Shown: positions 29,515-38,485 of the stretch, piece by piece | Numbering within the stretch: the stretch's first letter is position 1 | How the letters are laid out: every line of letters begins with the position of its first letter | NCBI RefSeq assembly: GCF_000520955.1 | Contig: NZ_JACC01000030.1 | Span: 1-64,000 of the forward strand | Origin: Aquimarina pacifica | Lineage (GTDB): Bacteria; Bacteroidota; Bacteroidia; Flavobacteriales; Flavobacteriaceae | Reading direction: 5' to 3' | DNA length: 64,000 bases | Made by a program: the position numbers and the translations under genes | The notes under the pieces: model-generated | Told to the model about the DNA's origin: nothing | Database searches by the model: none | Seen by the model: the letters and a program-made list of their open reading frames with translations, nothing else

Positions 29515-31269
29515 TTAGTTAAGAATTAACCTTTTGGTAACTGTTTCTTCTTTAGTGCTTATTTTGATGAAATAGTTTCCCTTACGCAATTTAGATACAT
29601 CAATTATCATTTCTTGGTTCTCATCAAAACTTTTTTTGAGTGCTTTCTGACCAGTACTATTTAATAAAGTTACAAAAATAGGCGTTGACATCATAGGGGG
29701 CACAACAGCTATTTTTACCTGATTTTGGGCAGGGTTGGGGTAGGTAATAATTTTTACTTTTTTATTGGTAGAAATACCTTTCTTTTTTTTTCGTTCTTTT
29801 AGTGTATAGAATTTATTCCCCTTTAAGTTTTTATACGTGTTTACGTTTCCCGAAGGCCAATAAATTATAAGTTTGTCAATCTTTTTTTGTTTTCCTAATC
29901 CAAAATGTGCTCTTAAGCTATTATGCCCCATAAATGAATTCGAGGCAGAGATTTCTCTTTTTTGCTTAATTAGTTTCCCTTTTATTCTTGTGTGTAGTTC
30001 TATTCGAGCCCCTAGTGATGCTTTATTAGAGTCATTACCAATAAGGGTGATATTTACAAAATTATTTCTCGTATCCAAATCATTCCTGAATAATCCTTTT
30101 ATACCTCTTCCTACTACAAAAAAATCTAAATCTCCATCATTATCATAATCTCCAATTGTTGCGCCCGTAGAGCTCCCTAAGGTTGCAGAATTAATAAGGT
30201 TGTCACCACTTTCTGTAAATGTACCATCTCCATTATTGACAAAGTATCCGCTACCAGTTGTACTTGACGCCGTTATTAACACATCCAAATCCCCATCATT
30301 ATCAAAATCACCCCAAACATTTGATAAGTTTTGATCATTTGTATCGGTAAAGGGAGTTTCTGTTGGGATGTAGGTTCCCGATTTGTTGATGTAGAACTTA
30401 TTTTCGGTACCAGAATAGTTAGTAAGACAGATATCTAAGTCTCCGTCATTATCATAGTCAATAGCATTATAACATTGTCCATCTTGTAATTCTTCTGCAA
30501 ATGAAAGATCAGCAGTGGTTAACTTTTGAAATCCTTCTTGCCCTGTTTCTACCTGTAAGTTTTTGAATAGAAAATCAGATTTGATCCCTGTAGGTCCAGC
30601 AGCAGGGCCGCTAGCAATAAACAAGTCTGTGTCCCCGTCCTCATCATAATCAATCCAATTAGATACGGTATATGCTGCTTTAGTAGTAAGAAATTCATAA
30701 GGTTCTGTTACCTCTGAAAATGTACCATCGGCATTACCCCTAAATAGTCTATTAGGAAAACTTGAGCCCCCTAAGAAACCATCAGCAAAAGTGAGAATGA
30801 CATCTACATAACTATCGTTATTAAAATCACACCATTGTGTACTCCAGGTTGCCGAATTAATACCGTTTAGAATTGTATTAACTTCTGTAAATGTTCCTGT
30901 ACCATCATTGCTATATATTCTTGTTTCTAGGGTAGAGGGAGCGGAAAATCTTGAGTATAATAGGTCAAGATCTCCATCGTTTTCATAATCTGCCCAGCTA
31001 CATCCAACTAATGCAGTAGCAGTAGGAATTGAAGATGCACCATCGGCTATTCTGAAATTTCCATCTCCTAAATTTTCATAAATAGTACCTCCGTAAAATA
31101 AATCAAGTTTGCTGTCATTATTTATGTCAGTCCATGAGGTTCCAAAGTAATTACCCCCTATCGATGGATCAGAAACAATAGGGTTAATACTATCTTTTAT
31201 CAATGTAAATTGTTGTGAAAAAGAAGCTATGGTCAAAAAGTTAAAAAAGAATAAAAGTAAAGTTCTCAT
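29515..31269 (-). CDS. Secreted VCBS/FG-GAP repeat protein with ASPIC/UnbV domain and T9SS type A sorting domain
   Basis: A 584-residue protein with a signal peptide (MRTLLLFFFNFLTIASFSQQ). Seven calcium-binding blade motifs follow (such as DYENDGDLDLLY, DFNNDSYVDVIL, DYDNDGDLDICL, DFDNDGDLDVLI), predicting a beta-propeller. An ASPIC/UnbV region (about 390-480: SLGARIELHTR, LRAHFGLGK, IIYWPSG) comes next. The last about 80 residues are a type A T9SS sorting domain (ITYPNPAQNQVKIAVV, KGNYFIKISTKEETVTKRLI). It should be exported by the T9SS and probably binds carbohydrate or protein; the ligand is unknown. The AraC-type regulator gene lies 83 bp upstream on the same strand. Confidence 0.93.
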   Translation of the reverse strand: MRTLLLFFFNFLTIASFSQQFTLIKDSINPIVSDPSIGGNYFGTSWTDINNDSKLDLFYGGTIYENLGDGNFRIADGASSIPTATALVGCSWADYENDGDLDLLYSRFSAPSTLETRIYSNDGTGTFTEVNTILNGINSATWSTQWCDFNNDSYVDVILTFADGFLGGSSFPNRLFRGNADGTFSEVTEPYEFLTTKAAYTVSNWIDYDEDGDTDLFIASGPAAGPTGIKSDFLFKNLQVETGQEGFQKLTTADLSFAEELQDGQCYNAIDYDNDGDLDICLTNYSGTENKFYINKSGTYIPTETPFTDTNDQNLSNVWGDFDNDGDLDVLITASSTTGSGYFVNNGDGTFTESGDNLINSATLGSSTGATIGDYDNDGDLDFFVVGRGIKGLFRNDLDTRNNFVNITLIGNDSNKASLGARIELHTRIKGKLIKQKREISASNSFMGHNSLRAHFGLGKQKKIDKLIIYWPSGNVNTYKNLKGNKFYTLKERKKKKGISTNKKVKIITYPNPAQNQVKIAVVPPMMSTPIFVTLLNSTGQKALKKSFDENQEMIIDVSKLRKGNYFIKISTKEETVTKRLILN

Positions 31270-31352
31270 ACGCCCAGTTTTTAAAGAGTTATATCTCTAA
31301 ATTTCCAAAAAACAGAAGGCTATAGGGTCAATAATTATAATTCTTTACCTTT

Positions 31353-32480
31353 TTAGAGGTTTTTGATGGTTTTGTTTTTCCTTTTATATTCTGAGGGTGT
31401 ACAGTTATATTTATTTCTGAAAGCAGAATTAAATGTAGCTTTGTTATTAAATCCAACATCAAAATAAATGGTTTTAATACTGGTGTTAGAGTTTTCTAAA
31501 AGTAGTTTACTTGCTTCTTCGAGACGATATTCATTTATAAATTGATTAAAATTCTTTTTAGATTTTTCATTTATTAATTTTGATAGTGTATGACTAGAAA
31601 ACCCCATACTGTCGGCTAATTCTACCAAGCGAAGATCATTGTTCAAATAAGGTTTTTCGGTTTGTATATAGGATAGTAATTGAGCATAAAATTCACTTTT
31701 TGTTGTATCCGTAAGTGTGGCTTCACTTTCTTTCTTTAAAAATAGATGAGATAATAATTCCCCATTAAAAATAGAAGGTTCTTTGTATACCATATATCCA
31801 ATACTATAGATCGCTATTGTCATAGAAAAAGAAATGGCATAATCCCAATGAATTGTAAAGAATGAAAATTGTATTAATATATAGTAACTTGCATACGCAA
31901 TGGTGAAAATTAAAAATAGATTAATAAGTAAAGAGGTCCATTTTTTTCGAATACTTTCGTACTCTGTTGGTTCATTATTTTTATGATAACGTATATAGTC
32001 CTTTGTAACTATTAAATAGATGAGTAATGAGAGAATAGCCAGCCACGGAGAGCGCATTGATTTATACATATAGATAGAAAGCCCTTCTTCTACACTTTCA
32101 AAATTTCGAAAACCTTCTGAAACAATTAGATAGTATGCGTTTATTATAAAAGATATACTTGGCGTAAGAAAGTGATACCATCGTATTTTAAAGTTTTTAC
32201 TATAAAATTTGGTGATATAACTATAAAGAAGAGGCCCGAAAGCTAGATACCAACTAGTGTCAAAAAAATAAGCGTAAGGGTATTTTATTTTATAATTGGT
32301 CCAAAAAAAGACATATTGTAGCAGTATAAAAGAAAATCCTAGAATCAATAAAACGATAGGTAGATTATTAACTCTTCCTGCCTTATGAGTAACCAGAATA
32401 CTACTTAAAAAGAACCCGAGGGAACTTGCAATTAGAAAAATGGATGTCCATGTATCAAAAGAAGGAATAGGAGTATCCAT
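31353..32480 (-). CDS. Membrane-integrated AraC-family transcriptional regulator
   Basis: A 375-residue protein. The first about 240 residues contain about seven predicted membrane spans (for example FLIASSLGFFLSSILVTHKA, PIVLLILGFSFILLQYVFFW, SLLINLFLIFTIAYASYYIL). The last about 100 residues are an AraC/XylS double helix-turn-helix (LVELADSMGFSSHTLSKLIN and TIYFDVGFNNKATFNSAFR, ending CTPSEYKRK). It probably senses a membrane signal and activates nearby or distant genes directly. Its start lies 11 bp after the rpe stop, suggesting co-transcription with rpe. The secreted VCBS gene downstream is a possible target, by position only. Confidence 0.88.
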   Translation of the reverse strand: MDTPIPSFDTWTSIFLIASSLGFFLSSILVTHKAGRVNNLPIVLLILGFSFILLQYVFFWTNYKIKYPYAYFFDTSWYLAFGPLLYSYITKFYSKNFKIRWYHFLTPSISFIINAYYLIVSEGFRNFESVEEGLSIYMYKSMRSPWLAILSLLIYLIVTKDYIRYHKNNEPTEYESIRKKWTSLLINLFLIFTIAYASYYILIQFSFFTIHWDYAISFSMTIAIYSIGYMVYKEPSIFNGELLSHLFLKKESEATLTDTTKSEFYAQLLSYIQTEKPYLNNDLRLVELADSMGFSSHTLSKLINEKSKKNFNQFINEYRLEEASKLLLENSNTSIKTIYFDVGFNNKATFNSAFRNKYNCTPSEYKRKNKTIKNL

Positions 32481-32491
32481 GCCTAAAACGT

Positions 32492-33154
32492 CTATAGTTT
32501 TATAATCTCTTTAAGTTCTTTAATCGTTTGTGTTGGGTTTTCGCTTTTGAAAACGAAACTACCCGCTACTAGAACATCTGCACCCGCTTCGATAAGTTCT
32601 TTTGCATTTTTATTGGTAACTCCACCATCAATTTCTATGCTTGTTTGTGCATTATTTCTTGTGATTATTTCTCGAAGTTGTTTTACTTTTTTGTAAGTGT
32701 TTTCTATAAATGATTGACCTCCAAACCCAGGGTTGACACTCATAACACATACAAGGTCAATATCATTGATAATATCTTCAAGTACTGTGACATTGGTATG
32801 TGGATTTAGGGCAACACCAGCTTTCATTCCGTTAGCTTTTATAGCTTGTAATGTTCTGTGCAAGTGTGTACACGCCTCATAATGTACTGTCAGAATATTG
32901 CTTCCAAGATCAGCGAAGGTTTTTATGTATCGATCCGGATCAACAATCATAAGATGCACATCAATTGTTTTGGTAGCATGCTTTACAATGTCCCGTAAAA
33001 CGGGCATTCCGAAAGAAATATTCGGAACAAAAACTCCATCCATAATATCAATATGAAACCAATCAGCCTCACTGTTATTAATCATTTCTACATCTCTCTG
33101 TAAATTAGCAAAATCTGCTGCTAATACCGAAGGAGCAATACGTTTTGAAGCCAT
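32492..33154 (-). CDS. rpe: Ribulose-phosphate 3-epimerase
   Basis: This cytosolic enzyme of about 220 residues interconverts ribulose 5-phosphate and xylulose 5-phosphate in the pentose phosphate pathway. The TIM-barrel signatures are IAPSVLAADFANL, HIDIMDGVFVPN, DVHLMIVDPD, VMSVNPGFGGQSF and EIDGGVTNKNA, with catalytic Asp and metal-binding His/Asp residues in place. The frame extends seven codons upstream, but the ATG at 33152-33154 (MASKRIAPSV) matches the family N-terminus. It probably heads a two-gene unit with the AraC regulator. Confidence 0.95.
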   Translation of the reverse strand: MASKRIAPSVLAADFANLQRDVEMINNSEADWFHIDIMDGVFVPNISFGMPVLRDIVKHATKTIDVHLMIVDPDRYIKTFADLGSNILTVHYEACTHLHRTLQAIKANGMKAGVALNPHTNVTVLEDIINDIDLVCVMSVNPGFGGQSFIENTYKKVKQLREIITRNNAQTSIEIDGGVTNKNAKELIEAGADVLVAGSFVFKSENPTQTIKELKEIIKL

Positions 33155-33172
33155 ATAATATATTATTTGTGG

Positions 33173-33180
33173 CAAAAATA
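33173..33180 (-). promoter_or_regulatory. Possible -7 element of rpe
   Basis: TATTTTTG on the minus strand matches TAnnTTTG, with its downstream end 18 bp before the preferred rpe ATG, which supports the shorter start. No clear -33 TTG is seen. Confidence 0.35.
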
Positions 33181-33203
33181 CTATTTAAGTTTTGAATAGT
33201 ATA

Positions 33204-33605
33204 TTAAGGATGAGACATAAATTTTTGAAGAAGGTAATAGGTGCTTTTATAATGCTCCGCTTGATCATTTTGTTTTATAAGATTCTCGGGTATTTGTATA
33301 GGTTGATCCCCTAATCTGGTTGTGAATGAAGAATTATATTTGAAGAACGAAGAAGTGTCAATTTCTTTATCCAACATTTTGATTATGTCATAGTGCCTCG
33401 AATCTTTTTTTATTTTTTCGAATAGGACCAAAATAGTTTCTTCATCACCTTCTAAAATCTGAAAAAAATTTCCGTTAGAATACATTAATATCCCTGTGAT
33501 ACTATTTTTATTATTAAATTCTTCAACAAAATTAAATAACTCTTTTATATCAGAATTCGATAAACTCTTACTAGCAGTGCTAACGTAGCTAATGATATGA
33601 TTCAT
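33204..33605 (-). CDS. BLUF-domain blue-light photoreceptor, copy 1
   Basis: A 133-residue single-domain protein. The BLUF core shows the flavin-site Tyr (Tyr7 in IISYVSTAS), the Asn five residues before ITGILMYS, and the Gln in FFQILEGDEE, equivalent to the Tyr/Asn/Gln set of Slr1694 and AppA. The LFEKIKKDSRHYDIIKMLDK segment is the following helix and strand. BLUF domains bind FAD and rearrange hydrogen bonds under blue light. With no output domain, the protein must signal by binding a partner. It has a paralogue immediately upstream (33857-34267), about 75% identical over the first 83 residues by hand alignment. Partner and output are unknown. Confidence 0.92.
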   Translation of the reverse strand: MNHIISYVSTASKSLSNSDIKELFNFVEEFNNKNSITGILMYSNGNFFQILEGDEETILVLFEKIKKDSRHYDIIKMLDKEIDTSSFFKYNSSFTTRLGDQPIQIPENLIKQNDQAEHYKSTYYLLQKFMSHP

Positions 33606-33615
33606 GTTAATAGTA

Positions 33616-33656
33616 TCTAACAGTTCTGAGGTATAATCGAAGATACGAATTTTGAT
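33616..33656 (-). promoter_or_regulatory. Upstream element of BLUF copy 1, shared with copy 2
   Basis: This segment resembles 34281-34320 in front of the paralogue. On the minus strand both contain AAATTCGTA(T/C)CTT, with TATCTTCG here (33638-33645), a near match to the -7 consensus. It lies 33 bp from the start codon, as in the other copy (36 bp). Confidence 0.5.
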
Positions 33657-33856
33657 ACCATTCTAATAAAATTATGGATTTAGAATACTTTTATAATACC
33701 GTAAAAGTTGTTTTTATTTCAAAAAAGAAAGAAATATTATTTAGTTCTAGAAAACTGACTCATTTACTCATTATATTATATCATATTATAAGTCGATAGC
33801 ATTTATTATTAAAGGTTTAGTCTAATACGCTGTTAATTCTTGTAGATGAGAGGTAG

Positions 33857-34267
33857 TTAAGCAATTTGAAGAAATTTTTGAACAATATAAGAGGTACTTT
33901 GATAGTGTTCGGCATTTTTTTCTTTCTCTTTTTGTAAAAACATATTTAAGTCTTGGTTGTACGGGTTATTAGATAATATTGTAATAAACGATGAGCCATA
34001 TGTAGAGAAAGACGGAACCTCGATTTGTTTATCTAACATTTTGATAATATTATAATGTCTAGGGTCTTTTTTTATTTTTTCAAATAGCAGCAAAACCTTT
34101 TCTTTATCACCTTCTAAAATCTGAAAAAAATTTCCATCAGAATACATTAATATCCCTGTGATATTAGATTCGATATTAAATTTTTCTACAAAACTAAATA
34201 GCTCCTGTATATTAGAATTTGTTAGGTTCGAACTGGCTGTACTTACGTAACTAATTATATGTCTCAT
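33857..34267 (-). CDS. BLUF-domain blue-light photoreceptor, copy 2
   Basis: A 136-residue paralogue of the downstream BLUF gene. It keeps the flavin-contacting Tyr (HIISYVSTAS), the Asn five residues before ITGILMYS and the Gln of FFQILEGDKE. Divergence concentrates after residue 85, where the C-terminal cap reads PSFSTYGSSFITILSNNPYN; this cap commonly sets signalling partners. The two genes are 251 bp apart, on the same strand, and each has its own similar upstream region, so they are probably transcribed separately and may have different partners. No nearby EAL, PAS or anti-repressor gene is seen. Confidence 0.92.
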   Translation of the reverse strand: MRHIISYVSTASSNLTNSNIQELFSFVEKFNIESNITGILMYSDGNFFQILEGDKEKVLLLFEKIKKDPRHYNIIKMLDKQIEVPSFSTYGSSFITILSNNPYNQDLNMFLQKEKEKNAEHYQSTSYIVQKFLQIA

Positions 34268-34280
34268 GGTACTAGTGGTC

Positions 34281-34320
34281 TCTAAAAGTTTTGGGGTATA
34301 TTCTAAGGTACGAATTTTAG
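34281..34320 (-). promoter_or_regulatory. Upstream element of BLUF copy 2, shared with copy 1
   Basis: This is the counterpart of 33616-33656, with TACCTTAG (34303-34310, minus strand) at the -7-like position. Its conservation outside the coding sequence suggests that the duplication included the promoter, or that a common regulator is retained. Confidence 0.5.
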
Positions 34321-34391
34321 AGTAATTTTGGTAGAAATATGATTGATTTGGGTGGTTTTTTATTTAAAATATATTAATTCAAAACAAAAAA

Positions 34392-34414
34392 ACCACCGGT
34401 AATCAGCCGGTGGT
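34392..34414 (-). terminator. rpoD terminator
   Basis: The arms accaccgg and ccggtggt pair perfectly over 8 bp with a 7-base loop. On the minus strand the hairpin is followed by a T-rich tract. It lies 66 bp after the rpoD stop. Confidence 0.85.
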
Positions 34415-34479
34415 CATTCATCAATCAAAAAACGAACAGTTATGTTATAAAACTGTTTGTAATTGTAATTCAGGATTTT

Positions 34480-35343
34480 CTATCCCAAATAGGTTTTTAG
34501 TATTTTACTTCTAGAAGTATGTTTTAATCTTCTTATTGCTTTCTCTTTAATTTGTCTAACACGTTCACGTGTTAGGTCAAAAGTTTCTCCTATTTCTTCG
34601 AGTGTCATTGGGTGTTGGTCACCAAGACCAAAATATAATCTAATAACATCTGCTTCTCTAGGAGTAAGTGTTTCTAACGCACGTTCTATCTCAGTACGCA
34701 ATGATTCGTGTAATAATGTTTTATCTGGGTTGGGAGACTCACCAGAATTTAATACATCATAAAGGTTCGAATCCTCTCCTTCTACAAGTGGAGCATCCAT
34801 ACTTACATGACGTCCAGAGTTTTTCATTGACTCTTTTACGTCATTAATAGTCATATCTAATTCTTTAGCAATCTCTTCGGCACTTGGTGGTCGCTCATGA
34901 GATTGTTCTAAGAAAGCATATGTTTTATTAATTTTATTAATCGATCCGATTTTATTCAAAGGAAGACGAACAATACGCGATTGCTCTGCTAATGCCTGTA
35001 GTATTGACTGACGAATCCACCAAACGGCATAAGAAATAAACTTAAATCCACGTGTTTCATCAAAACGTTTTGCAGCTTTTATTAATCCTAAATTCCCTTC
35101 ATTAATTAGATCAGGAAGTGTAAGTCCTTGATTCTGATATTGTTTTGCAACAGATACCACAAATCGAAGATTTGCTTTTGTTAATTTTTCAAGAGCTCTC
35201 TCATCACCCGCTTTTATTCTTTGGGCTAATTCTACTTCTTCATCTGCAGTAATAAGGTCTACTTTTCCTATTTCTTGCAAATACTTATCCAGCGATGCAG
35301 TTTCACGATTCGTTACCTGCTTCGTAATTTTAAGTTGTCTCAT
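34480..35343 (-). CDS. rpoD: Primary RNA polymerase sigma factor (RpoD/SigA)
   Basis: A 287-residue sigma-70 factor of the short Bacteroidota type that lacks region 1.1. It starts with region 1.2 ([19 protein letters not shown]), then region 2 ([52 protein letters not shown]), region 3 ([18 protein letters not shown]) and region 4 ([34 protein letters not shown]). It directs core polymerase to housekeeping promoters, whose consensus in this group is TTG and TAnnTTTG. It is followed by a strong terminator. The 273 bp to pnp contain pnp terminator hairpins, so it has its own promoter. Confidence 0.96.
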   Translation of the reverse strand: MRQLKITKQVTNRETASLDKYLQEIGKVDLITADEEVELAQRIKAGDERALEKLTKANLRFVVSVAKQYQNQGLTLPDLINEGNLGLIKAAKRFDETRGFKFISYAVWWIRQSILQALAEQSRIVRLPLNKIGSINKINKTYAFLEQSHERPPSAEEIAKELDMTINDVKESMKNSGRHVSMDAPLVEGEDSNLYDVLNSGESPNPDKTLLHESLRTEIERALETLTPREADVIRLYFGLGDQHPMTLEEIGETFDLTRERVRQIKEKAIRRLKHTSRSKILKTYLG

Positions 35344-35520
35344 TCTATGTCTCCTTGAAATTTAATTAATGAATACTTTAGGGCTTCATTTAATTATACG
35401 TTATATGTTATAAAAATGTTACAAAAAGGTTGTGTTATTTCTTTTTTTAGGTTGTAATGCCTTGTAAATAGGTTGTTTTGCCCGTTTTTTTAATAAATAA
35501 AAAAAGAAGTATAGATAAAA

Positions 35521-35552
35521 AAGCATCGATAAAATAAGTTTTATCGATGCTT
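35521..35552 (-). terminator. pnp terminator
   Basis: The perfect 14-bp arms aagcatcgataaaa and ttttatcgatgctt have a 4-base loop. On the minus strand TTTTATC follows. A second, imperfect hairpin (tctatgtttt... / ...aaacataga, 35565-35591) lies between it and the pnp stop. Confidence 0.88.
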
Positions 35553-35616
35553 ATTGTACGTTTCTATGTTTTATCGAGATAAACATAGATACATATTTTT
35601 ATTTGGTTGTAAGAAA

Positions 35617-37812
35617 TTAACTTTCCTTTTTACTTGGTCTAGGTTTTCTTTCGTCCCGTTCTCTTGGTTTTCCTGAACCTTCTGGTCTTGGAGGTCTAGG
35701 TAACAGAGCTTTTCTTGAAACTTTTTCTTTACGAGTTCTAGAGTCAATACCAAAGTATTTTACATCAAATACATCTCCCATGTTTACAACGTCGCTCACA
35801 TTTTCAGTACGTTCCCATGCTAATTCAGATACATGAAGAAGCACCTCGTTTCCTGGAGCCTCCATATATTCTACAACAGCTCCAAAGTCAAGCATTTTGA
35901 TAACTTTAACCTCATATACACTGCCAACTTGTGGCTTGAATAGTAAAGAATCTATTTTTGCTAATACAGCATCAATACCCTCTTGACTTGTTCCAAGAAT
36001 TTCTACATTTCCTTCTTCAGTTACAGGATCCTCATTAATTACGATTGTAGTACTTGTTGTCTTCTGTAATTCCTGAATTACTTTTCCACCAGGACCAATA
36101 AGGGCACCAATAAATTCTCCAGGAATAACTCTGGTTACCATTTTAGGAGCATGTGATTTAACATCTGCATTCGGAGCCGAAATAGTATCAGTAAGTTTTT
36201 CTAAAATATGAAGACGTCCATCACGTGCTTGTTTTAATGCATTGACTAAAATCTCATAGCTTAACCCTTTTACTTTGATATCCATTTGACACGCAGTAAT
36301 TCCGTCAGAGGTTCCTGTTACTTTAAAATCCATATCACCTAAGTGATCTTCATCACCTAAGATATCAGATAATACAGCATATTTTCCAGAATCTGCATCA
36401 GAAATAAGTCCCATTGCAATACCCGAAACTGGTTTTTTCATTTGAACACCAGCATCCATTAATGCCATTGTTCCAGAACAAACTGTTGCCATAGAAGAAG
36501 AACCGTTTGATTCTAATACTTCAGAAACGACACGTACTGTATAAGGACAATCTTCTGGGATCATACCTTTTAGTGCTCGTTGTGCTAAATTACCATGACC
36601 AACTTCTCTACGTGACGTTCCTCTTATAGGACGTGCTTCTCCAGTACAGAAAGGAGGAAAGTTGTAATGAAGATAAAATGTCTCTTCACCTTCAAAAGAA
36701 GGCATGTCTATTTGATTAGCTTCTCTTGAAGTTCCTAATGTAACGGTTGCTAATGCTTGCGTTTCTCCTCTGGTAAAAATAGAAGATCCATGGGTAGAAG
36801 GTAAGTAATCTACTTCACACCAGATCGGACGAATATCCGTTGTTTTTCTTCCGTCTAAACGTAATCCTTCATTAAGTGTAAGATCGCGAACGGCGGCTTT
36901 TTCAGCTTTACTGTAATATTTTGAAATTAAACCACCAAAATCTTCGATTTCTTCTTCAGAAAAGGTGCTGATTATTTCTTCTTTTATTTCAGAAAAGGCT
37001 AATCCTCTTTCTTTTTTTGATGAACCTTGTTTTGCTACAGCATATACTTTATCATATGCTAGGTCATGAATTTTCTTTTCTAAATCTTCGTCATTTCTTT
37101 CAGGATCGTATTCTCTAACTTCTTTTTTTCCGAAAGCTTCAGCCAATTTTACCTGAGCAGCACATTGTACTTTAATCGCTTCATGGGCAAATTTTATAGC
37201 TTCAGTCATTTCTTCTTCAGAAATTTCATCCATTTCACCTTCTACCATCATTACTGAGTCTGCAGAGGCACCAATCATCATATCAATATCAGATTCTAGT
37301 AACTGTGCTCTAGTAGGGTTAATGATAAATTCACCATGTACTCTACCAACTCTTACTTCAGAAATAGCACATTCAAAAGGAAAATCAGATAATTGTATTG
37401 CGGCAGATGCAGCTAGTCCAGCCATTGCATCAGGCATTACATCATCATCATGAGACATTAATTGTATCATGACCTGAGTTTCAGAGTGATAATCTTTTGG
37501 GAATAAAGGTCTTAATACTCTGTCTACTAGTCTCATGGTTAATACTTCACCATCACTAGGTCTTGCTTCTCTTTTGAAAAAACCACCAGGGTATCTACCT
37601 GCTGCTGCGAATTTTTCGCGATAATCAACGGTAAGTGGTAAGAAATCTACATCACTCTGTTTGTAATTAGATACAACGGTACAGAGTAGCATACATTTTC
37701 CTGATTGAACAACTACAGAGCCATGTGCCTGTTTTGCTAATTTTCCGGTTTCGATAGAAATTTCTCTACCATCACCAAGGTCTATGACCTCTTTATAAAC
37801 TTTTGGAATCAT
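35617..37812 (-). CDS. pnp: Polyribonucleotide nucleotidyltransferase (PNPase)
   Basis: A 731-residue 3'-to-5' phosphorolytic exoribonuclease of the RNA decay machinery. Two RNase PH cores are seen ([40 protein letters not shown]; and [40 protein letters not shown]) with an all-helical linker between them. A KH domain ([16 protein letters not shown]) and an S1 domain ([20 protein letters not shown]) follow. A basic Pro/Arg-rich tail ends the protein. It lies downstream of rpsO on the same strand, the classic rpsO-pnp order, with 236 bp between them. Confidence 0.97.
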   Translation of the reverse strand: MIPKVYKEVIDLGDGREISIETGKLAKQAHGSVVVQSGKCMLLCTVVSNYKQSDVDFLPLTVDYREKFAAAGRYPGGFFKREARPSDGEVLTMRLVDRVLRPLFPKDYHSETQVMIQLMSHDDDVMPDAMAGLAASAAIQLSDFPFECAISEVRVGRVHGEFIINPTRAQLLESDIDMMIGASADSVMMVEGEMDEISEEEMTEAIKFAHEAIKVQCAAQVKLAEAFGKKEVREYDPERNDEDLEKKIHDLAYDKVYAVAKQGSSKKERGLAFSEIKEEIISTFSEEEIEDFGGLISKYYSKAEKAAVRDLTLNEGLRLDGRKTTDIRPIWCEVDYLPSTHGSSIFTRGETQALATVTLGTSREANQIDMPSFEGEETFYLHYNFPPFCTGEARPIRGTSRREVGHGNLAQRALKGMIPEDCPYTVRVVSEVLESNGSSSMATVCSGTMALMDAGVQMKKPVSGIAMGLISDADSGKYAVLSDILGDEDHLGDMDFKVTGTSDGITACQMDIKVKGLSYEILVNALKQARDGRLHILEKLTDTISAPNADVKSHAPKMVTRVIPGEFIGALIGPGGKVIQELQKTTSTTIVINEDPVTEEGNVEILGTSQEGIDAVLAKIDSLLFKPQVGSVYEVKVIKMLDFGAVVEYMEAPGNEVLLHVSELAWERTENVSDVVNMGDVFDVKYFGIDSRTRKEKVSRKALLPRPPRPEGSGKPRERDERKPRPSKKES

Positions 37813-37864
37813 ATTTTTTCTGATTCTAACATATAATACATATCGTAAACGTACTATATGTTTA

Positions 37865-37905
37865 ATTAAACATTGGTTTCCGTCTAACTCGGACGGACAA
37901 GGTTG
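37865..37905 (-). promoter_or_regulatory. Hairpin in the rpsO-pnp spacer (pnp leader)
   Basis: The minus strand reads ccgtc-cgagtta-gacgg, a GC-rich 5-bp stem in an AT-rich spacer about 70-85 bp before pnp. In many bacteria the pnp leader is a target for RNase III and PNPase autocontrol. The assignment here is by position only. Confidence 0.3.
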
Positions 37906-38018
37906 TGTTGTTGTAGTTGCGCGACCAATGAAAAACTAAGGCGTTCATTTTTTCCTAATTAAAAGGTCAAAATGTTTTTATTAAAAATCTACTGAGTAGA
38001 CTTCTGTGTAATTAAAAA

Positions 38019-38040
38019 AGAGAGACATAAATGCCTCTCT
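38019..38040 (-). terminator. rpsO terminator
   Basis: The arms agagagacat and atgcctctct pair with one mismatch around an AA loop. On the minus strand a T tract follows. It starts 9 bp after the rpsO stop. Confidence 0.8.
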
Positions 38041-38048
38041 TTTTTTGA

Positions 38049-38318
38049 TTATTTTCTTAATCCTAATTCTTTTACAATTGCACGATATCTCAAGATATCT
38101 TTTTTGATAAGGTAATCTAATAAATCTCTACGCTTACCTACCAATTTAACTAATGAACGCTCTGTGTTAAAATCTTTACGATTTTTTTTCAAGTGCTCAG
38201 TAAGGTGAGTAATTCTGTGCGTAAATAATGCGATTTGACCTTCTGCAGAACCGCTATCATGCTTTCCTTTACCGTGTTTTGCAAAAATTTCTTCTTTAAC
38301 TTCTTTCGTTAAATACAT
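38049..38318 (-). CDS. rpsO: 30S ribosomal protein S15
   Basis: An 89-residue protein, the standard S15 length. Conserved segments are KHDSGSAEGQIALFTHRI, HLTEHLKKNRKDFNTERSL and LVGKRRDLLDYLIKKD; they bind 16S rRNA helices 20-22 during early assembly of the small-subunit platform. A promoter and a leader hairpin lie just upstream and a terminator just downstream, so it can be a single-gene unit. S15 represses its own translation in several bacteria. Confidence 0.97.
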   Translation of the reverse strand: MYLTKEVKEEIFAKHGKGKHDSGSAEGQIALFTHRITHLTEHLKKNRKDFNTERSLVKLVGKRRDLLDYLIKKDILRYRAIVKELGLRK

Positions 38319-38350
38319 TCCAATATTATTTAAATGATTTTTATGTATAT

Positions 38351-38367
38351 AATAGCATTTTGCTATT
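38351..38367 (-). promoter_or_regulatory. Leader hairpin of rpsO
   Basis: Perfect 7-bp arms aatagca / tgctatt around a 3-base loop lie between the predicted transcription start and the S15 start codon, about 33 bp before the ATG. It is a candidate site for S15 autoregulation or a simple stabilising hairpin. Confidence 0.4.
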
Positions 38368-38373
38368 AACGTG

Positions 38374-38402
38374 CAAATATACTAATTTTTAAAACATTAC
38401 AA
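38374..38402 (-). promoter_or_regulatory. rpsO promoter (flavobacterial type)
   Basis: On the minus strand TTG (38400-38402) is followed after 18 bp by TATATTTG (38374-38381), matching the TTG / TAnnTTTG consensus. The start codon is about 56 bp downstream. Confidence 0.65.
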
Positions 38403-38485
38403 TGGTTTATTTCATAAATTGAAATGAACAAAGTGTTACTAGTACATTATTGCCTCTCTAGTTACAATTCAGAAAATATTTTCTC

